NCBI GenBank assembly: GCA_017441505.1
Contig: JAFRXL010000043.1
Location: 124,001 to 188,000 of the forward strand
Source of the DNA: Ruminococcus sp.
GTDB taxonomy: Bacteria > Bacillota > Clostridia > Oscillospirales > Ruminococcaceae
Direction of reading: 5' to 3'
Length of the DNA stretch: 64,000 nucleotides
The position numbers were made by a program, and so were the translations under genes. The stretch's first letter is position 1. The number at the start of each line of letters is the position of its first letter. Below the pieces are notes generated by a model, which was given only the letters and a program-made list of their open reading frames with translations, was not told where the DNA came from and searched no databases. Shown here piece after piece: positions 1-6,653 of the stretch.

Positions 1-634
1 CTACAGAGTAATCATGGAAACTATCAGCGTATGAACCGTTTTGAAGGACACGGGTTCCCTGCTGTTCACCGTGAGGCTCACCGTAGTGAAGGGTGCTGTA
101 CGCAGTATCGACACTGCTTCCGAGCACTTCCATAATATCGATCTCACCGCATTTCGGCCACTGACCGTACAAGCTTTCGTCCTTAGGCATCATCCATATA
201 GCAGGCCATAAGCCTTTGCCTTCCGGAACTTTAGCTCTTGCAACGACTTTTCCATATAAAAAGTCTTTTTTATTCTGAGATTTTATCTTACCGGATGTAT
301 AGTATGGTTTACCGTTTTGTTCAGTTTTGATAGCTTTAAGTACAAGTTTTCCGTCTCTGATAAATACGTTATCAGTTGACTCTGTATATTCCTGTAATTC
401 CTGATTAGTCCAACCCGGTTCATGAGGATCATAGCTCCATATGGAGTCGTCAAGTTCCTCGCCGTCGAACTCGTCATTCCAAAGAAGATCATATCCTGTG
501 ATCTGAGGGATACTGTAATTTGACTGTGCATTCTCAGATTTACTATCAGAATTTGAAGATGAGCTTGTAATATTTCCGCATCCTGTCAGCATTACAATTG
601 CAGACATGATCGATATAAGTTGCATTTTTTTCAT
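1..634 (-). CDS. GH16 beta-glucanase (laminarinase/lichenase-like) lipoprotein, 3' end outside window
   Basis: Only the N-terminal 211 codons are in the window; the reading frame is open at base 1. The protein starts with a lipoprotein signal (lipobox LTGC, Cys19), so it should be anchored on the outer face of the membrane. A Ser/Asn-rich spacer follows, then a GH16 fold: WNDEFDGEELD, a WxxxDPHEP stretch and the catalytic signature GEIDIMEVLG near residue 150, whose two Glu act as nucleophile and acid/base in the family. GH16 enzymes cut beta-1,3 or mixed beta-1,3/1,4-glucans; which one cannot be told from the fragment. The start ATG at 634 has AAGGAGA eight bases upstream. It diverges from the cobalamin operon. 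Modules after the catalytic domain, such as a dockerin, are not visible. Confidence 0.9.
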   Translation of the reverse strand, partial: MKKMQLISIMSAIVMLTGCGNITSSSSNSDSKSENAQSNYSIPQITGYDLLWNDEFDGEELDDSIWSYDPHEPGWTNQELQEYTESTDNVFIRDGKLVLKAIKTEQNGKPYYTSGKIKSQNKKDFLYGKVVARAKVPEGKGLWPAIWMMPKDESLYGQWPKCGEIDIMEVLGSSVDTAYSTLHYGEPHGEQQGTRVLQNGSYADSFHDYSV

Positions 635-743
635 AAAGACTTCTCCTTATTGATGTTGTGGTTGTTTTTATGTTAATATTATAACCGCATTTACCATAAA
701 AACATACCATTTTTAAGACATTTATGATAATTTCTTGACCTTA

Positions 744-772
744 TTGACTTTTTATAGGATACAATTTATAAT
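744..772 (+). promoter_or_regulatory. Sigma-A promoter of the cobalamin operon
   Basis: TTGACT (744-749), 17-nt spacer, TATAAT (767-772). Transcription should begin near 779, leaving a leader of only about 25 nt before the cobT start at 804. I see no B12-box-containing cobalamin riboswitch between 635 and 803; the leader is too short to hold one. Confidence 0.75.
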
Positions 773-803
773 TATATATGTATTATTATTCTGGAGGATA
801 CCA

Positions 804-1853
804 ATGGAACGCATCAGACATATAACTCACACTAACAAAGCAATTGCAGATGAAGCTAAAAGAAACTGGGACAGTATTGCAAAGCCGCTCGGCAGCTTTG
901 GAGTTCTGGAGGATATGATAATAAAGATAGCATCAATACAGGAAACGCCGTATCCTGATATATCAAAGCGGATAGCAGTTGTTATGTGCGGAGATCACGG
1001 AGTAGTTGCCGAAGGAGTTACACAATGCGGAAGCGAAGTAACTGCGGAGTGTGCAGATGCAATAGCTGATGGACGGTCTAATATAAATGCAGTTGCAAAG
1101 CAGTATGGGATAGATGTTATCGCAGCAGACGTTGGTATATCCGGAAAAGTCCGAAGCAGACGTGTTATAAATAAAAAAATAGCATCCGGTACAGAAAATA
1201 TAGTATGCGGACCTGCAATGACATTGGAGCAGGCGACAGAAGCTGTCAAAACGGGTATAGATATAGTTGGTGAACTGAAGTCAAAAGGATATAAATTAAT
1301 AATAACCGGTGAAATGGGGATAGGGAATACTACTCCGGCATCGGCTATAGCCACGGTACTTCTTGAAAAAGATGTCAGGGAGGTTACCGGAAGAGGTGCA
1401 GGACTTACTTCTGAGGGACTTGAAAGAAAGATAACAGCAATAGAAAAAGCAATAAAGGTCAACAGACCTGATAGAAATGAACCTTTAGAACTGCTCAGCA
1501 AAATCGGAGGATATGAGATAGCTGCCATGACCGGTCTGTTTTTAGGCGGAGCATATTATCATGTTCCTGTCATAATTGACGGCGTAATATCGGCAGCAGC
1601 GGCAGCTATAGCATATAAGATAGAACCTGTATCAGCTGAGTATATGCTGGCAAGTCACTGTTCAGAGGAGCCGGCTTCTCTGGGATTCTTAAAAATGATA
1701 GGAGCACGGCCTGTGATAGATGCCGGACTGCGGCTTGGAGAGGGTACTGGAGGAGTTCTGCTGACTGCTCTGCTTGACGGTGCAATGGCACTCTATAATA
1801 ATTCACACAAATTTGAAGATACAGGAATAGAAAGGTATGTACCACTGAAATGA
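804..1853 (+). CDS. cobT: Nicotinate-nucleotide-dimethylbenzimidazole phosphoribosyltransferase
   Basis: CobT transfers phosphoribose from nicotinate mononucleotide to the lower-ligand base (dimethylbenzimidazole or analogue), giving alpha-ribazole phosphate for the cobalamin nucleotide loop. The 349-residue protein has the family's usual length, with the phosphate-binding ITGEMGIGNTTPASA stretch in the middle and the C-terminal RLGEGTGG segment that contains the catalytic Glu of the Salmonella enzyme. I chose ATG 804 because GGAGG lies at 793-797; an upstream in-frame start at 735 would run through the promoter. First gene of the operon; its stop overlaps the cobU start by 4 nt. Confidence 0.95.
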   Translation: MERIRHITHTNKAIADEAKRNWDSIAKPLGSFGVLEDMIIKIASIQETPYPDISKRIAVVMCGDHGVVAEGVTQCGSEVTAECADAIADGRSNINAVAKQYGIDVIAADVGISGKVRSRRVINKKIASGTENIVCGPAMTLEQATEAVKTGIDIVGELKSKGYKLIITGEMGIGNTTPASAIATVLLEKDVREVTGRGAGLTSEGLERKITAIEKAIKVNRPDRNEPLELLSKIGGYEIAAMTGLFLGGAYYHVPVIIDGVISAAAAAIAYKIEPVSAEYMLASHCSEEPASLGFLKMIGARPVIDAGLRLGEGTGGVLLTALLDGAMALYNNSHKFEDTGIERYVPLK

Positions 1854-2371
1854 CAGTATTGATAACAGGCGGTTCTAAGTGCGGCAAATCCAGCTTTGCG
1901 GAGAAGATATTCGATAGTATAAAAGGCAGAAAGATATATCTTGCCACGATGAAGCCTTACGGTGAAGAAGCTGAGAAAGCAATAGCACGTCACAGGATAT
2001 TAAGAGCCGGAAAAGGATTTGAAACAATAGAAAAGTATACCGACATAGGTGAACTTGAACTTGATAATGATAATTCTGTATTGCTTGAATGCATTGGAAA
2101 TCTTCTTGCCAATGAGATGTTCAGAAATGAACAAGTTCAGATAAGTGCCGATAAAATAGCTGATGAAATAAAGCAGATAAGCACAAAAGTGAATAACTTA
2201 GTTATCGTAACAAATCAGGTCGGCAGTGACGGTATGGACTATCAGGAAGGCACAGAGCTGTATATTAGTGAAATGGGAAAACTGAATCAGAAAATAGCGT
2301 CTATTGCTGATACAGTCGTTGAGTGTGTGTACGGAATGCCGGTGATACTAAAAGGAGAAAAGCCATGTTGA
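1850..2371 (+). CDS. cobU: Adenosylcobinamide kinase / adenosylcobinamide-phosphate guanylyltransferase
   Basis: CobU phosphorylates adenosylcobinamide and then attaches GMP, giving adenosyl-GDP-cobinamide, the substrate of CobS. The 173-residue protein opens with a P-loop, ITGGSKCGKSS, and has the ARHR segment around residues 45-48 that matches the guanylylated-histidine region of the family, followed by the LLECIGNLLANE strand. Its start overlaps the cobT stop by 4 nt and its end overlaps cobS by 7 nt, so translational coupling is likely. A second, shorter P-loop paralogue lies two genes downstream; this copy appears to be the complete enzyme. Confidence 0.93.
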   Translation: MTVLITGGSKCGKSSFAEKIFDSIKGRKIYLATMKPYGEEAEKAIARHRILRAGKGFETIEKYTDIGELELDNDNSVLLECIGNLLANEMFRNEQVQISADKIADEIKQISTKVNNLVIVTNQVGSDGMDYQEGTELYISEMGKLNQKIASIADTVVECVYGMPVILKGEKPC

Positions 2372-3135
2372 AGTCACTTTTTTCAGCTTTTTTGATGTAT
2401 TCAAGAATACCGGCTCCGCAGGTAGAGTGGAAAGAAGAAAACCGCCGCTATGCACTCGGATTCTTTCCGCTGATAGGAGCTGTTATATGTGCAATTGAGA
2501 TATTGTGGTATAAATTGGCTGACTATTTATCAGCAGGAGCTTTTCTTTATTCCGCTATTGCAGTATTAATACCGGTACTTGTCACAGGCGGCATACATAT
2601 CGACGGATTCTGTGATGTTACGGATGCAAGAGCTTCATATGCTGACAGTCAGAAACGACTTGAAATACTATCTGACCCACACATAGGTTCTTTTGCAGTA
2701 ATAAATTTAAGTATGTATTTTCTCATTCAGGCTGCATTGTATTCACAGGTCAGAGGAATGTCAGATGTAGTAACAATAGGTTTAGGATATATACTATCAA
2801 GGGCACTTAGCGGACTGTCAGCTATAATATTCAAGTCAGCAAAAAAAGAGGGGACTTTGCAAAGTTTTGTGCTTCCGTCACACAGGAAAATAACATTGTC
2901 AATGGAAGTATTTTATATAGTCCTTTCGTTTTTGTTAATGAGCTGTTTTGGAGTAGTGCGAGGAATTTTGTGCCTGTTAGCAGCTCTGGCTGTACTTTTT
3001 TACTGTAAGAAAACGGCTTACAGAGACTTTGGAGGTATAACCGGAGATGTTTGCGGTTGGTTCTTGCAGCTTTGTGAGCTGTTTATTCTTGCAGCGATAG
3101 TATTTTATGATCTGATAACGGAGGTCGTTTTATGA
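2365..3135 (+). CDS. cobS: Adenosylcobinamide-GDP ribazoletransferase (cobalamin synthase)
   Basis: CobS is the integral membrane enzyme that joins adenosyl-GDP-cobinamide to alpha-ribazole (phosphate). The 256-residue sequence begins with FSAFLMYSRIPAP, the usual N-terminal signature, carries the metal-binding acidic segment HIDGFCDVTDA at about residues 76-86, and has six or so hydrophobic helices. ATG 2365 is preferred over the earlier in-frame start at 2323 because AGGAG sits at 2353-2357 and homologues begin there. Overlaps cobU upstream and the next gene downstream. Confidence 0.93.
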   Translation: MLKSLFSAFLMYSRIPAPQVEWKEENRRYALGFFPLIGAVICAIEILWYKLADYLSAGAFLYSAIAVLIPVLVTGGIHIDGFCDVTDARASYADSQKRLEILSDPHIGSFAVINLSMYFLIQAALYSQVRGMSDVVTIGLGYILSRALSGLSAIIFKSAKKEGTLQSFVLPSHRKITLSMEVFYIVLSFLLMSCFGVVRGILCLLAALAVLFYCKKTAYRDFGGITGDVCGWFLQLCELFILAAIVFYDLITEVVL

Positions 3136-3521
3136 TAATGATAACAGGCGGAGCATATCAGGGTAAAACAGCTTATGCAGCTGAACGATTCAGACTAAGT
3201 CCGGAGGAAATGATCGATGGAGCAGTCTGTGAGTACACTGAGCTGATAAATGCTAAATGTGTATATAATTATCATGAGTTTATAAAAAAGCTGCTGAGGA
3301 ATGGCGAGGATGCTGTTCAGTGTACGACAGAGATTTGTGATAATAACAATGGCTTAATAGTTATAATGAACGAGATAGGCAGCGGTATTATACCGCTTGA
3401 CCGTGAAGAAAGGTCATGGAGGGAAGTCGCAGGAAGATGCGGATGTATAATTGCAGAGCGTTCTGATGAAGTTATCCGCATGATATGCGGTATACCGCAA
3501 ATGATAAAGGGCGGAGAATAA
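3132..3521 (+). CDS. Short CobU-like P-loop protein (second cobinamide kinase paralogue)
   Basis: A 129-residue protein with a CobU-type N-terminus, MIMITGGAYQGKT, and the C-terminal CobU-like segment ending CGIPQMIKGG, which closely parallels the end of the full-length cobU product (YGMPVILKGE). It also keeps the VIMNEIGSGIIPLD strand seen in CobU proteins (VTNQVGSDG in the paralogue). It lacks the ARHR guanylylation region and about 45 residues. It could be a kinase-only enzyme or an accessory subunit; the function is inferred from operon position only. Starts 4 nt inside cobS; its stop overlaps the next ATG by 1 nt. Confidence 0.75.
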   Translation: MIMITGGAYQGKTAYAAERFRLSPEEMIDGAVCEYTELINAKCVYNYHEFIKKLLRNGEDAVQCTTEICDNNNGLIVIMNEIGSGIIPLDREERSWREVAGRCGCIIAERSDEVIRMICGIPQMIKGGE

Positions 3522-4081
3522 TGAAGATCACATTTATACGTCATGGAGCTACAAAGGGGAATCTGGAGAAAAGATACATAGGCAAGACTGATGAAGAGCT
3601 GTGTCCGGAGGGAATAAGTGAGCTTAAAAAGCTGGATATAGCCCAGAGTGAAATTGTAATAGTAAGTCCTATGAAAAGGTGTATACAGACTGCGGAGCTT
3701 CTTTTTCCGTCAAAAAAATATATAGTTTGCCATGAACTGAGAGAATGTGATTTCGGCAGATTTGAGGGTAAAAATTATATTGAGCTTACCGGTGATGCTG
3801 AATATCAGGCATGGATAGACAGCGGAGGCAAGAAATGCTTTCCGGACGGAGAATCGCCTGAGAATTTCAAGCAAAGGTGCATATCAGCTTTTGAGGATAT
3901 TGTGAAGAAATACAACGATAAAAAAAGCATGGCTTTTGTAGTTCACGGAGGAACTATTATGGCGATACTTGAGAAATACGGATACCCTGAGCGTGACTAT
4001 TACGGCTGGAACGTAAAAAACGGTCATGGCTGGACAGGTGATTTTGACGGGAAAAGAATAAATATATCGGAGAAAATATGA
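3521..4081 (+). CDS. cobC: Histidine phosphatase, probable alpha-ribazole-5'-phosphate phosphatase
   Basis: 186 residues of the phosphoglycerate-mutase-like histidine phosphatase fold: the phosphohistidine motif FIRHGATKGN at the N-terminus, the MKRCIQTAEL arginine segment, the ECDFGRFEGKN loop and the second catalytic His in VVHGGTIMAI. In cobalamin operons such proteins act as CobC, removing phosphate from alpha-ribazole phosphate or adenosylcobalamin phosphate; the specific substrate is inferred from context. ATG 3521 is used because the RHG motif must lie within about ten residues of the N-terminus; the upstream gene stops at 3521. Overlaps cbiB by 4 nt. Confidence 0.88.
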   Translation: MKITFIRHGATKGNLEKRYIGKTDEELCPEGISELKKLDIAQSEIVIVSPMKRCIQTAELLFPSKKYIVCHELRECDFGRFEGKNYIELTGDAEYQAWIDSGGKKCFPDGESPENFKQRCISAFEDIVKKYNDKKSMAFVVHGGTIMAILEKYGYPERDYYGWNVKNGHGWTGDFDGKRINISEKI

Positions 4082-5046
4082 AACTGATACTTTTGATAAT
4101 ACCGCTTATAGCAGGTTTTCTGATAGATGCTTTAGTTGGCGACCCATATTGGATGCCGCACCCTATAAGGGCAATTGGGAAACTTATATCTTATATGGAA
4201 AAAAAGACACGAGAAAAATTTGCTGACCTGAAAAAAGGCGGAGTCTTTCTCGGCTTGACCGTAGTGACCTTATCAACTATGATACCGGCAGCGATACTGT
4301 TCGTATGTTACCGAATAAGCATATATCTTGGAATAGCCGCAGAGACTGTAATGTGCAGCTATATGCTTGCCGGAAGATGCCTGATGAAAGAGAGCATGAA
4401 AGTATGTCATGAAGCTGAAAAAGGTGATATTGAGTCAGCAAGAAAAGCAGTATCAATGATAGTCGGACGAGATACAGCTGTTCTTGACAAAAGCGGTATA
4501 GTAAAAGCTGCTGTGGAGACTGTAGCAGAAAACACCTCGGACGGAGTTACAGCACCAATGTTTTACATGGGGATCGGCGGTGCGTCAGCTGGATTTTTTT
4601 ATAAAGCAGTCAATACAATGGACTCGATGATAGGATATAAAAACGAGAAGTACGCTGACATAGGGCGATTTGCAGCAAAATTGGATGACGTACTGAACTA
4701 TATACCGTCACGTCTGACCGCATTGCTTATGATAGCTGTTTGTCCTTTTCTTGGGTATGACAGTAGGAACGCATGGAGAATATGGAAGCGTGACAGACGG
4801 AATCATGCAAGTCCTAATTCAGCTCAGACAGAATCAGTTTGTGCAGGAGCTCTGCATCTTCGTTTAGCAGGGGACGCATGGTATTTTGGAGAATTGCATA
4901 AAAAGCCGTATATAGGTGATGACGACAGAGCAATTGAGCCTGATGACATAAGAAAAGCAAATAAGCTTATGTATTCCACTTCGATATTGATGCTTATTAT
5001 GTCAGTTGCAGTAAGAGCAGTTATTATAGGAGGTATCATTATATGA
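4078..5046 (+). CDS. cbiB: Adenosylcobinamide-phosphate synthase
   Basis: CbiB (also called CobD in aerobic nomenclature) attaches the aminopropanol (phosphate) arm to adenosylcobyric acid. The 322-residue membrane protein has the N-terminal GDPYWMPHPIRAIGKLI signature, the central VETVAENTSDGVTAPMFY motif and the NAVNTMDSMIGYKNE-like segment (here KAVNTMDSMIGYKNE), with about five hydrophobic stretches. Its partner CobD, which makes aminopropanol phosphate, is encoded next. Overlaps both neighbours by 4 nt. Confidence 0.95.
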   Translation: MKLILLIIPLIAGFLIDALVGDPYWMPHPIRAIGKLISYMEKKTREKFADLKKGGVFLGLTVVTLSTMIPAAILFVCYRISIYLGIAAETVMCSYMLAGRCLMKESMKVCHEAEKGDIESARKAVSMIVGRDTAVLDKSGIVKAAVETVAENTSDGVTAPMFYMGIGGASAGFFYKAVNTMDSMIGYKNEKYADIGRFAAKLDDVLNYIPSRLTALLMIAVCPFLGYDSRNAWRIWKRDRRNHASPNSAQTESVCAGALHLRLAGDAWYFGELHKKPYIGDDDRAIEPDDIRKANKLMYSTSILMLIMSVAVRAVIIGGIII

Positions 5047-6074
5047 TACAGGAACACGGCGGAAATATCTACGGACAGAGCAGTAGTATCATAGATTTTT
5101 CAGCCAATATAAATCCGCTGGGAATGCCTGCAAAAGTAAAAAAAGCTGTCATGGAGTCTATCGAAAAGAGCGATATATATCCCGACCCTGAGTGTGTAAG
5201 TTTAAGGAAAAGTATATCTGACTATGAAGAAGTTCCATATAAAAAAATCGTATGCGGTAACGGAGCTGCTGACCTGATATATAGGATAGTCAGTGCATTG
5301 AAGCCGAAAGAAGCTTTGATAACCGCTCCTGCATTCGGAGAGTACCGAAAAGCACTGTCAGAATACGGGTGTAAAATAAGCGAGTATTTGCTTTACGAGG
5401 ACAATGATTTTATTGTTGACTCAAAAATAGTATCATGCATAAATGACAGAACTGATATTGTTTTTTTATGCAACCCGAATAATCCTACAGGCAGGCTGAT
5501 ACCGTGTGACGTACTGGAAATGATAGCAAAACGCTGCATCGAGACCGGTACGATACTTGTATCAGATGAGTGCTTTATCGGATTTACAGGTAAGGAAGAG
5601 ACACATAGCCTGAAAAAATTTTTTAATGATAATTGTATCATACTGAAAGCTTTTACGAAACTTTTTGCCTGTGCCGGACTAAGAGCAGGATATGCTGTTT
5701 TCGGAAATAGTGATCTTGCTGAAAAAGTGAGAGGTACCGGACAATACTGGAGCGTTTCAGTTCCGGCTCAGGCGGTTGGTATAGCTGCATTTCAGTGTGA
5801 CGACTTCGTAAAAAAGACTATAGAATATATATGTTCTGAGAGAAAATACCTTGAAGAACAGCTCACGGAATGCGGTATACGATTCTTTAGCTCCGAAGCA
5901 AACTATATCCTTATAAAAAGTTTTGCCGGACTTGATGATATGCTTCTTAATAGTGGGATAATGATAAGAAACTGCGGGAATTACAGAGGACTTTCCAATG
6001 TATTTTACCGCATTGCTGTCAGGACGCATTCTGAAAATTTAAGATTAATAGAAACTATAAAAAAAATATTATAA
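5043..6074 (+). CDS. cobD: L-threonine-O-3-phosphate decarboxylase (PLP enzyme)
   Basis: CobD decarboxylates threonine phosphate to (R)-1-amino-2-propanol phosphate for CbiB. The 343-residue fold-type-I aminotransferase-like protein shows FSANINPLGMP at the N-terminus, the CNPNNPTG motif, VSDECFIGF with the PLP-binding Asp, and the Schiff-base Lys in ILKAFTKLFACAGLRAGYA. The related histidinol-phosphate aminotransferase is the main alternative, but the cobalamin context and the FSANINP start favour CobD. It overlaps cbiB by 4 nt and precedes btuR by 13 nt. Confidence 0.9.
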   Translation: MIQEHGGNIYGQSSSIIDFSANINPLGMPAKVKKAVMESIEKSDIYPDPECVSLRKSISDYEEVPYKKIVCGNGAADLIYRIVSALKPKEALITAPAFGEYRKALSEYGCKISEYLLYEDNDFIVDSKIVSCINDRTDIVFLCNPNNPTGRLIPCDVLEMIAKRCIETGTILVSDECFIGFTGKEETHSLKKFFNDNCIILKAFTKLFACAGLRAGYAVFGNSDLAEKVRGTGQYWSVSVPAQAVGIAAFQCDDFVKKTIEYICSERKYLEEQLTECGIRFFSSEANYILIKSFAGLDDMLLNSGIMIRNCGNYRGLSNVFYRIAVRTHSENLRLIETIKKIL

Positions 6075-6087
6075 GGAGGAATAAATA

Positions 6088-6603
6088 ATGCTACAGATAT
6101 ATTGCGGTGATGGAAAGGGAAAGACAACAGCATCAGTCGGACTTGCAGTGCGAGCTGCCGGAGCTGGGAAAAAAGTCGGATTTTTCCAGTTCCTGAAAGA
6201 CGGAAGTTCATCGGAGATAAACGTTTTGAAGCAAATCGGGTCGATACATACAGAGTTTTGCGAGCCATGCAGTAAGTTTTTGTTTCAGATGAATGAAAGC
6301 GAACTTGACGAGGTGAAGAGCAGACAGAATGAGATGCTCAGAAAAGCGTTGGATATGCTTGATAACGGTGACATAGAGCTTCTGATACTGGATGAATTTG
6401 CAGCAGCTTATAATAAAAATACCCTTGACCGTGCTCTTGCAGATAAAGTGATATTTGAACATAAGGACGATTCAGAAATAGTGCTTACCGGACGTGAACC
6501 TGACAAAAAGTTTATTGGATCAGCGGATTATGTCAGTGAGATAGCGGCAGTGAAGCATCCGTACACTAAAGGTATAGCAGCCAGAAAGGGCATAGAATAT
6601 TAA
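6088..6603 (+). CDS. btuR: Corrinoid adenosyltransferase, BtuR/CobA type
   Basis: Adds the 5'-deoxyadenosyl upper ligand from ATP to cob(I)alamin or cobinamide. The 171-residue protein has the P-loop YCGDGKGKTTAS, the QFLKDG segment and the Walker-B-like LLILDEFAAA, followed by VLTGREPD, all typical of the BtuR family. Start ATG 6088 has AAGGAGGA at 6073-6080 overlapping the cobD stop. Last gene of the operon. Confidence 0.93.
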   Translation: MLQIYCGDGKGKTTASVGLAVRAAGAGKKVGFFQFLKDGSSSEINVLKQIGSIHTEFCEPCSKFLFQMNESELDEVKSRQNEMLRKALDMLDNGDIELLILDEFAAAYNKNTLDRALADKVIFEHKDDSEIVLTGREPDKKFIGSADYVSEIAAVKHPYTKGIAARKGIEY

Positions 6604-6608
6604 AAAAT

Positions 6609-6636
6609 CAGCCTCGTACAATTAAGTACGAGGCTG
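6609..6636 (-). terminator. Hairpin terminator between btuR and the P-ATPase gene
   Basis: An 11-bp perfect stem, CAGCCTCGTAC/GTACGAGGCTG, with a 6-nt loop. On the minus strand it is followed by GATTTTTT, so it best serves the P-ATPase gene; on the plus strand the following T-tract is weak, but it may also stop the cobalamin operon. Confidence 0.75.
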
Positions 6637-6653
6637 TTACCTTTACATATTAA

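Noticed and set aside
995-1528. 177-codon minus-strand frame inside cobT
   Set aside because: Antisense shadow of a clearly conserved gene, with no start signals.
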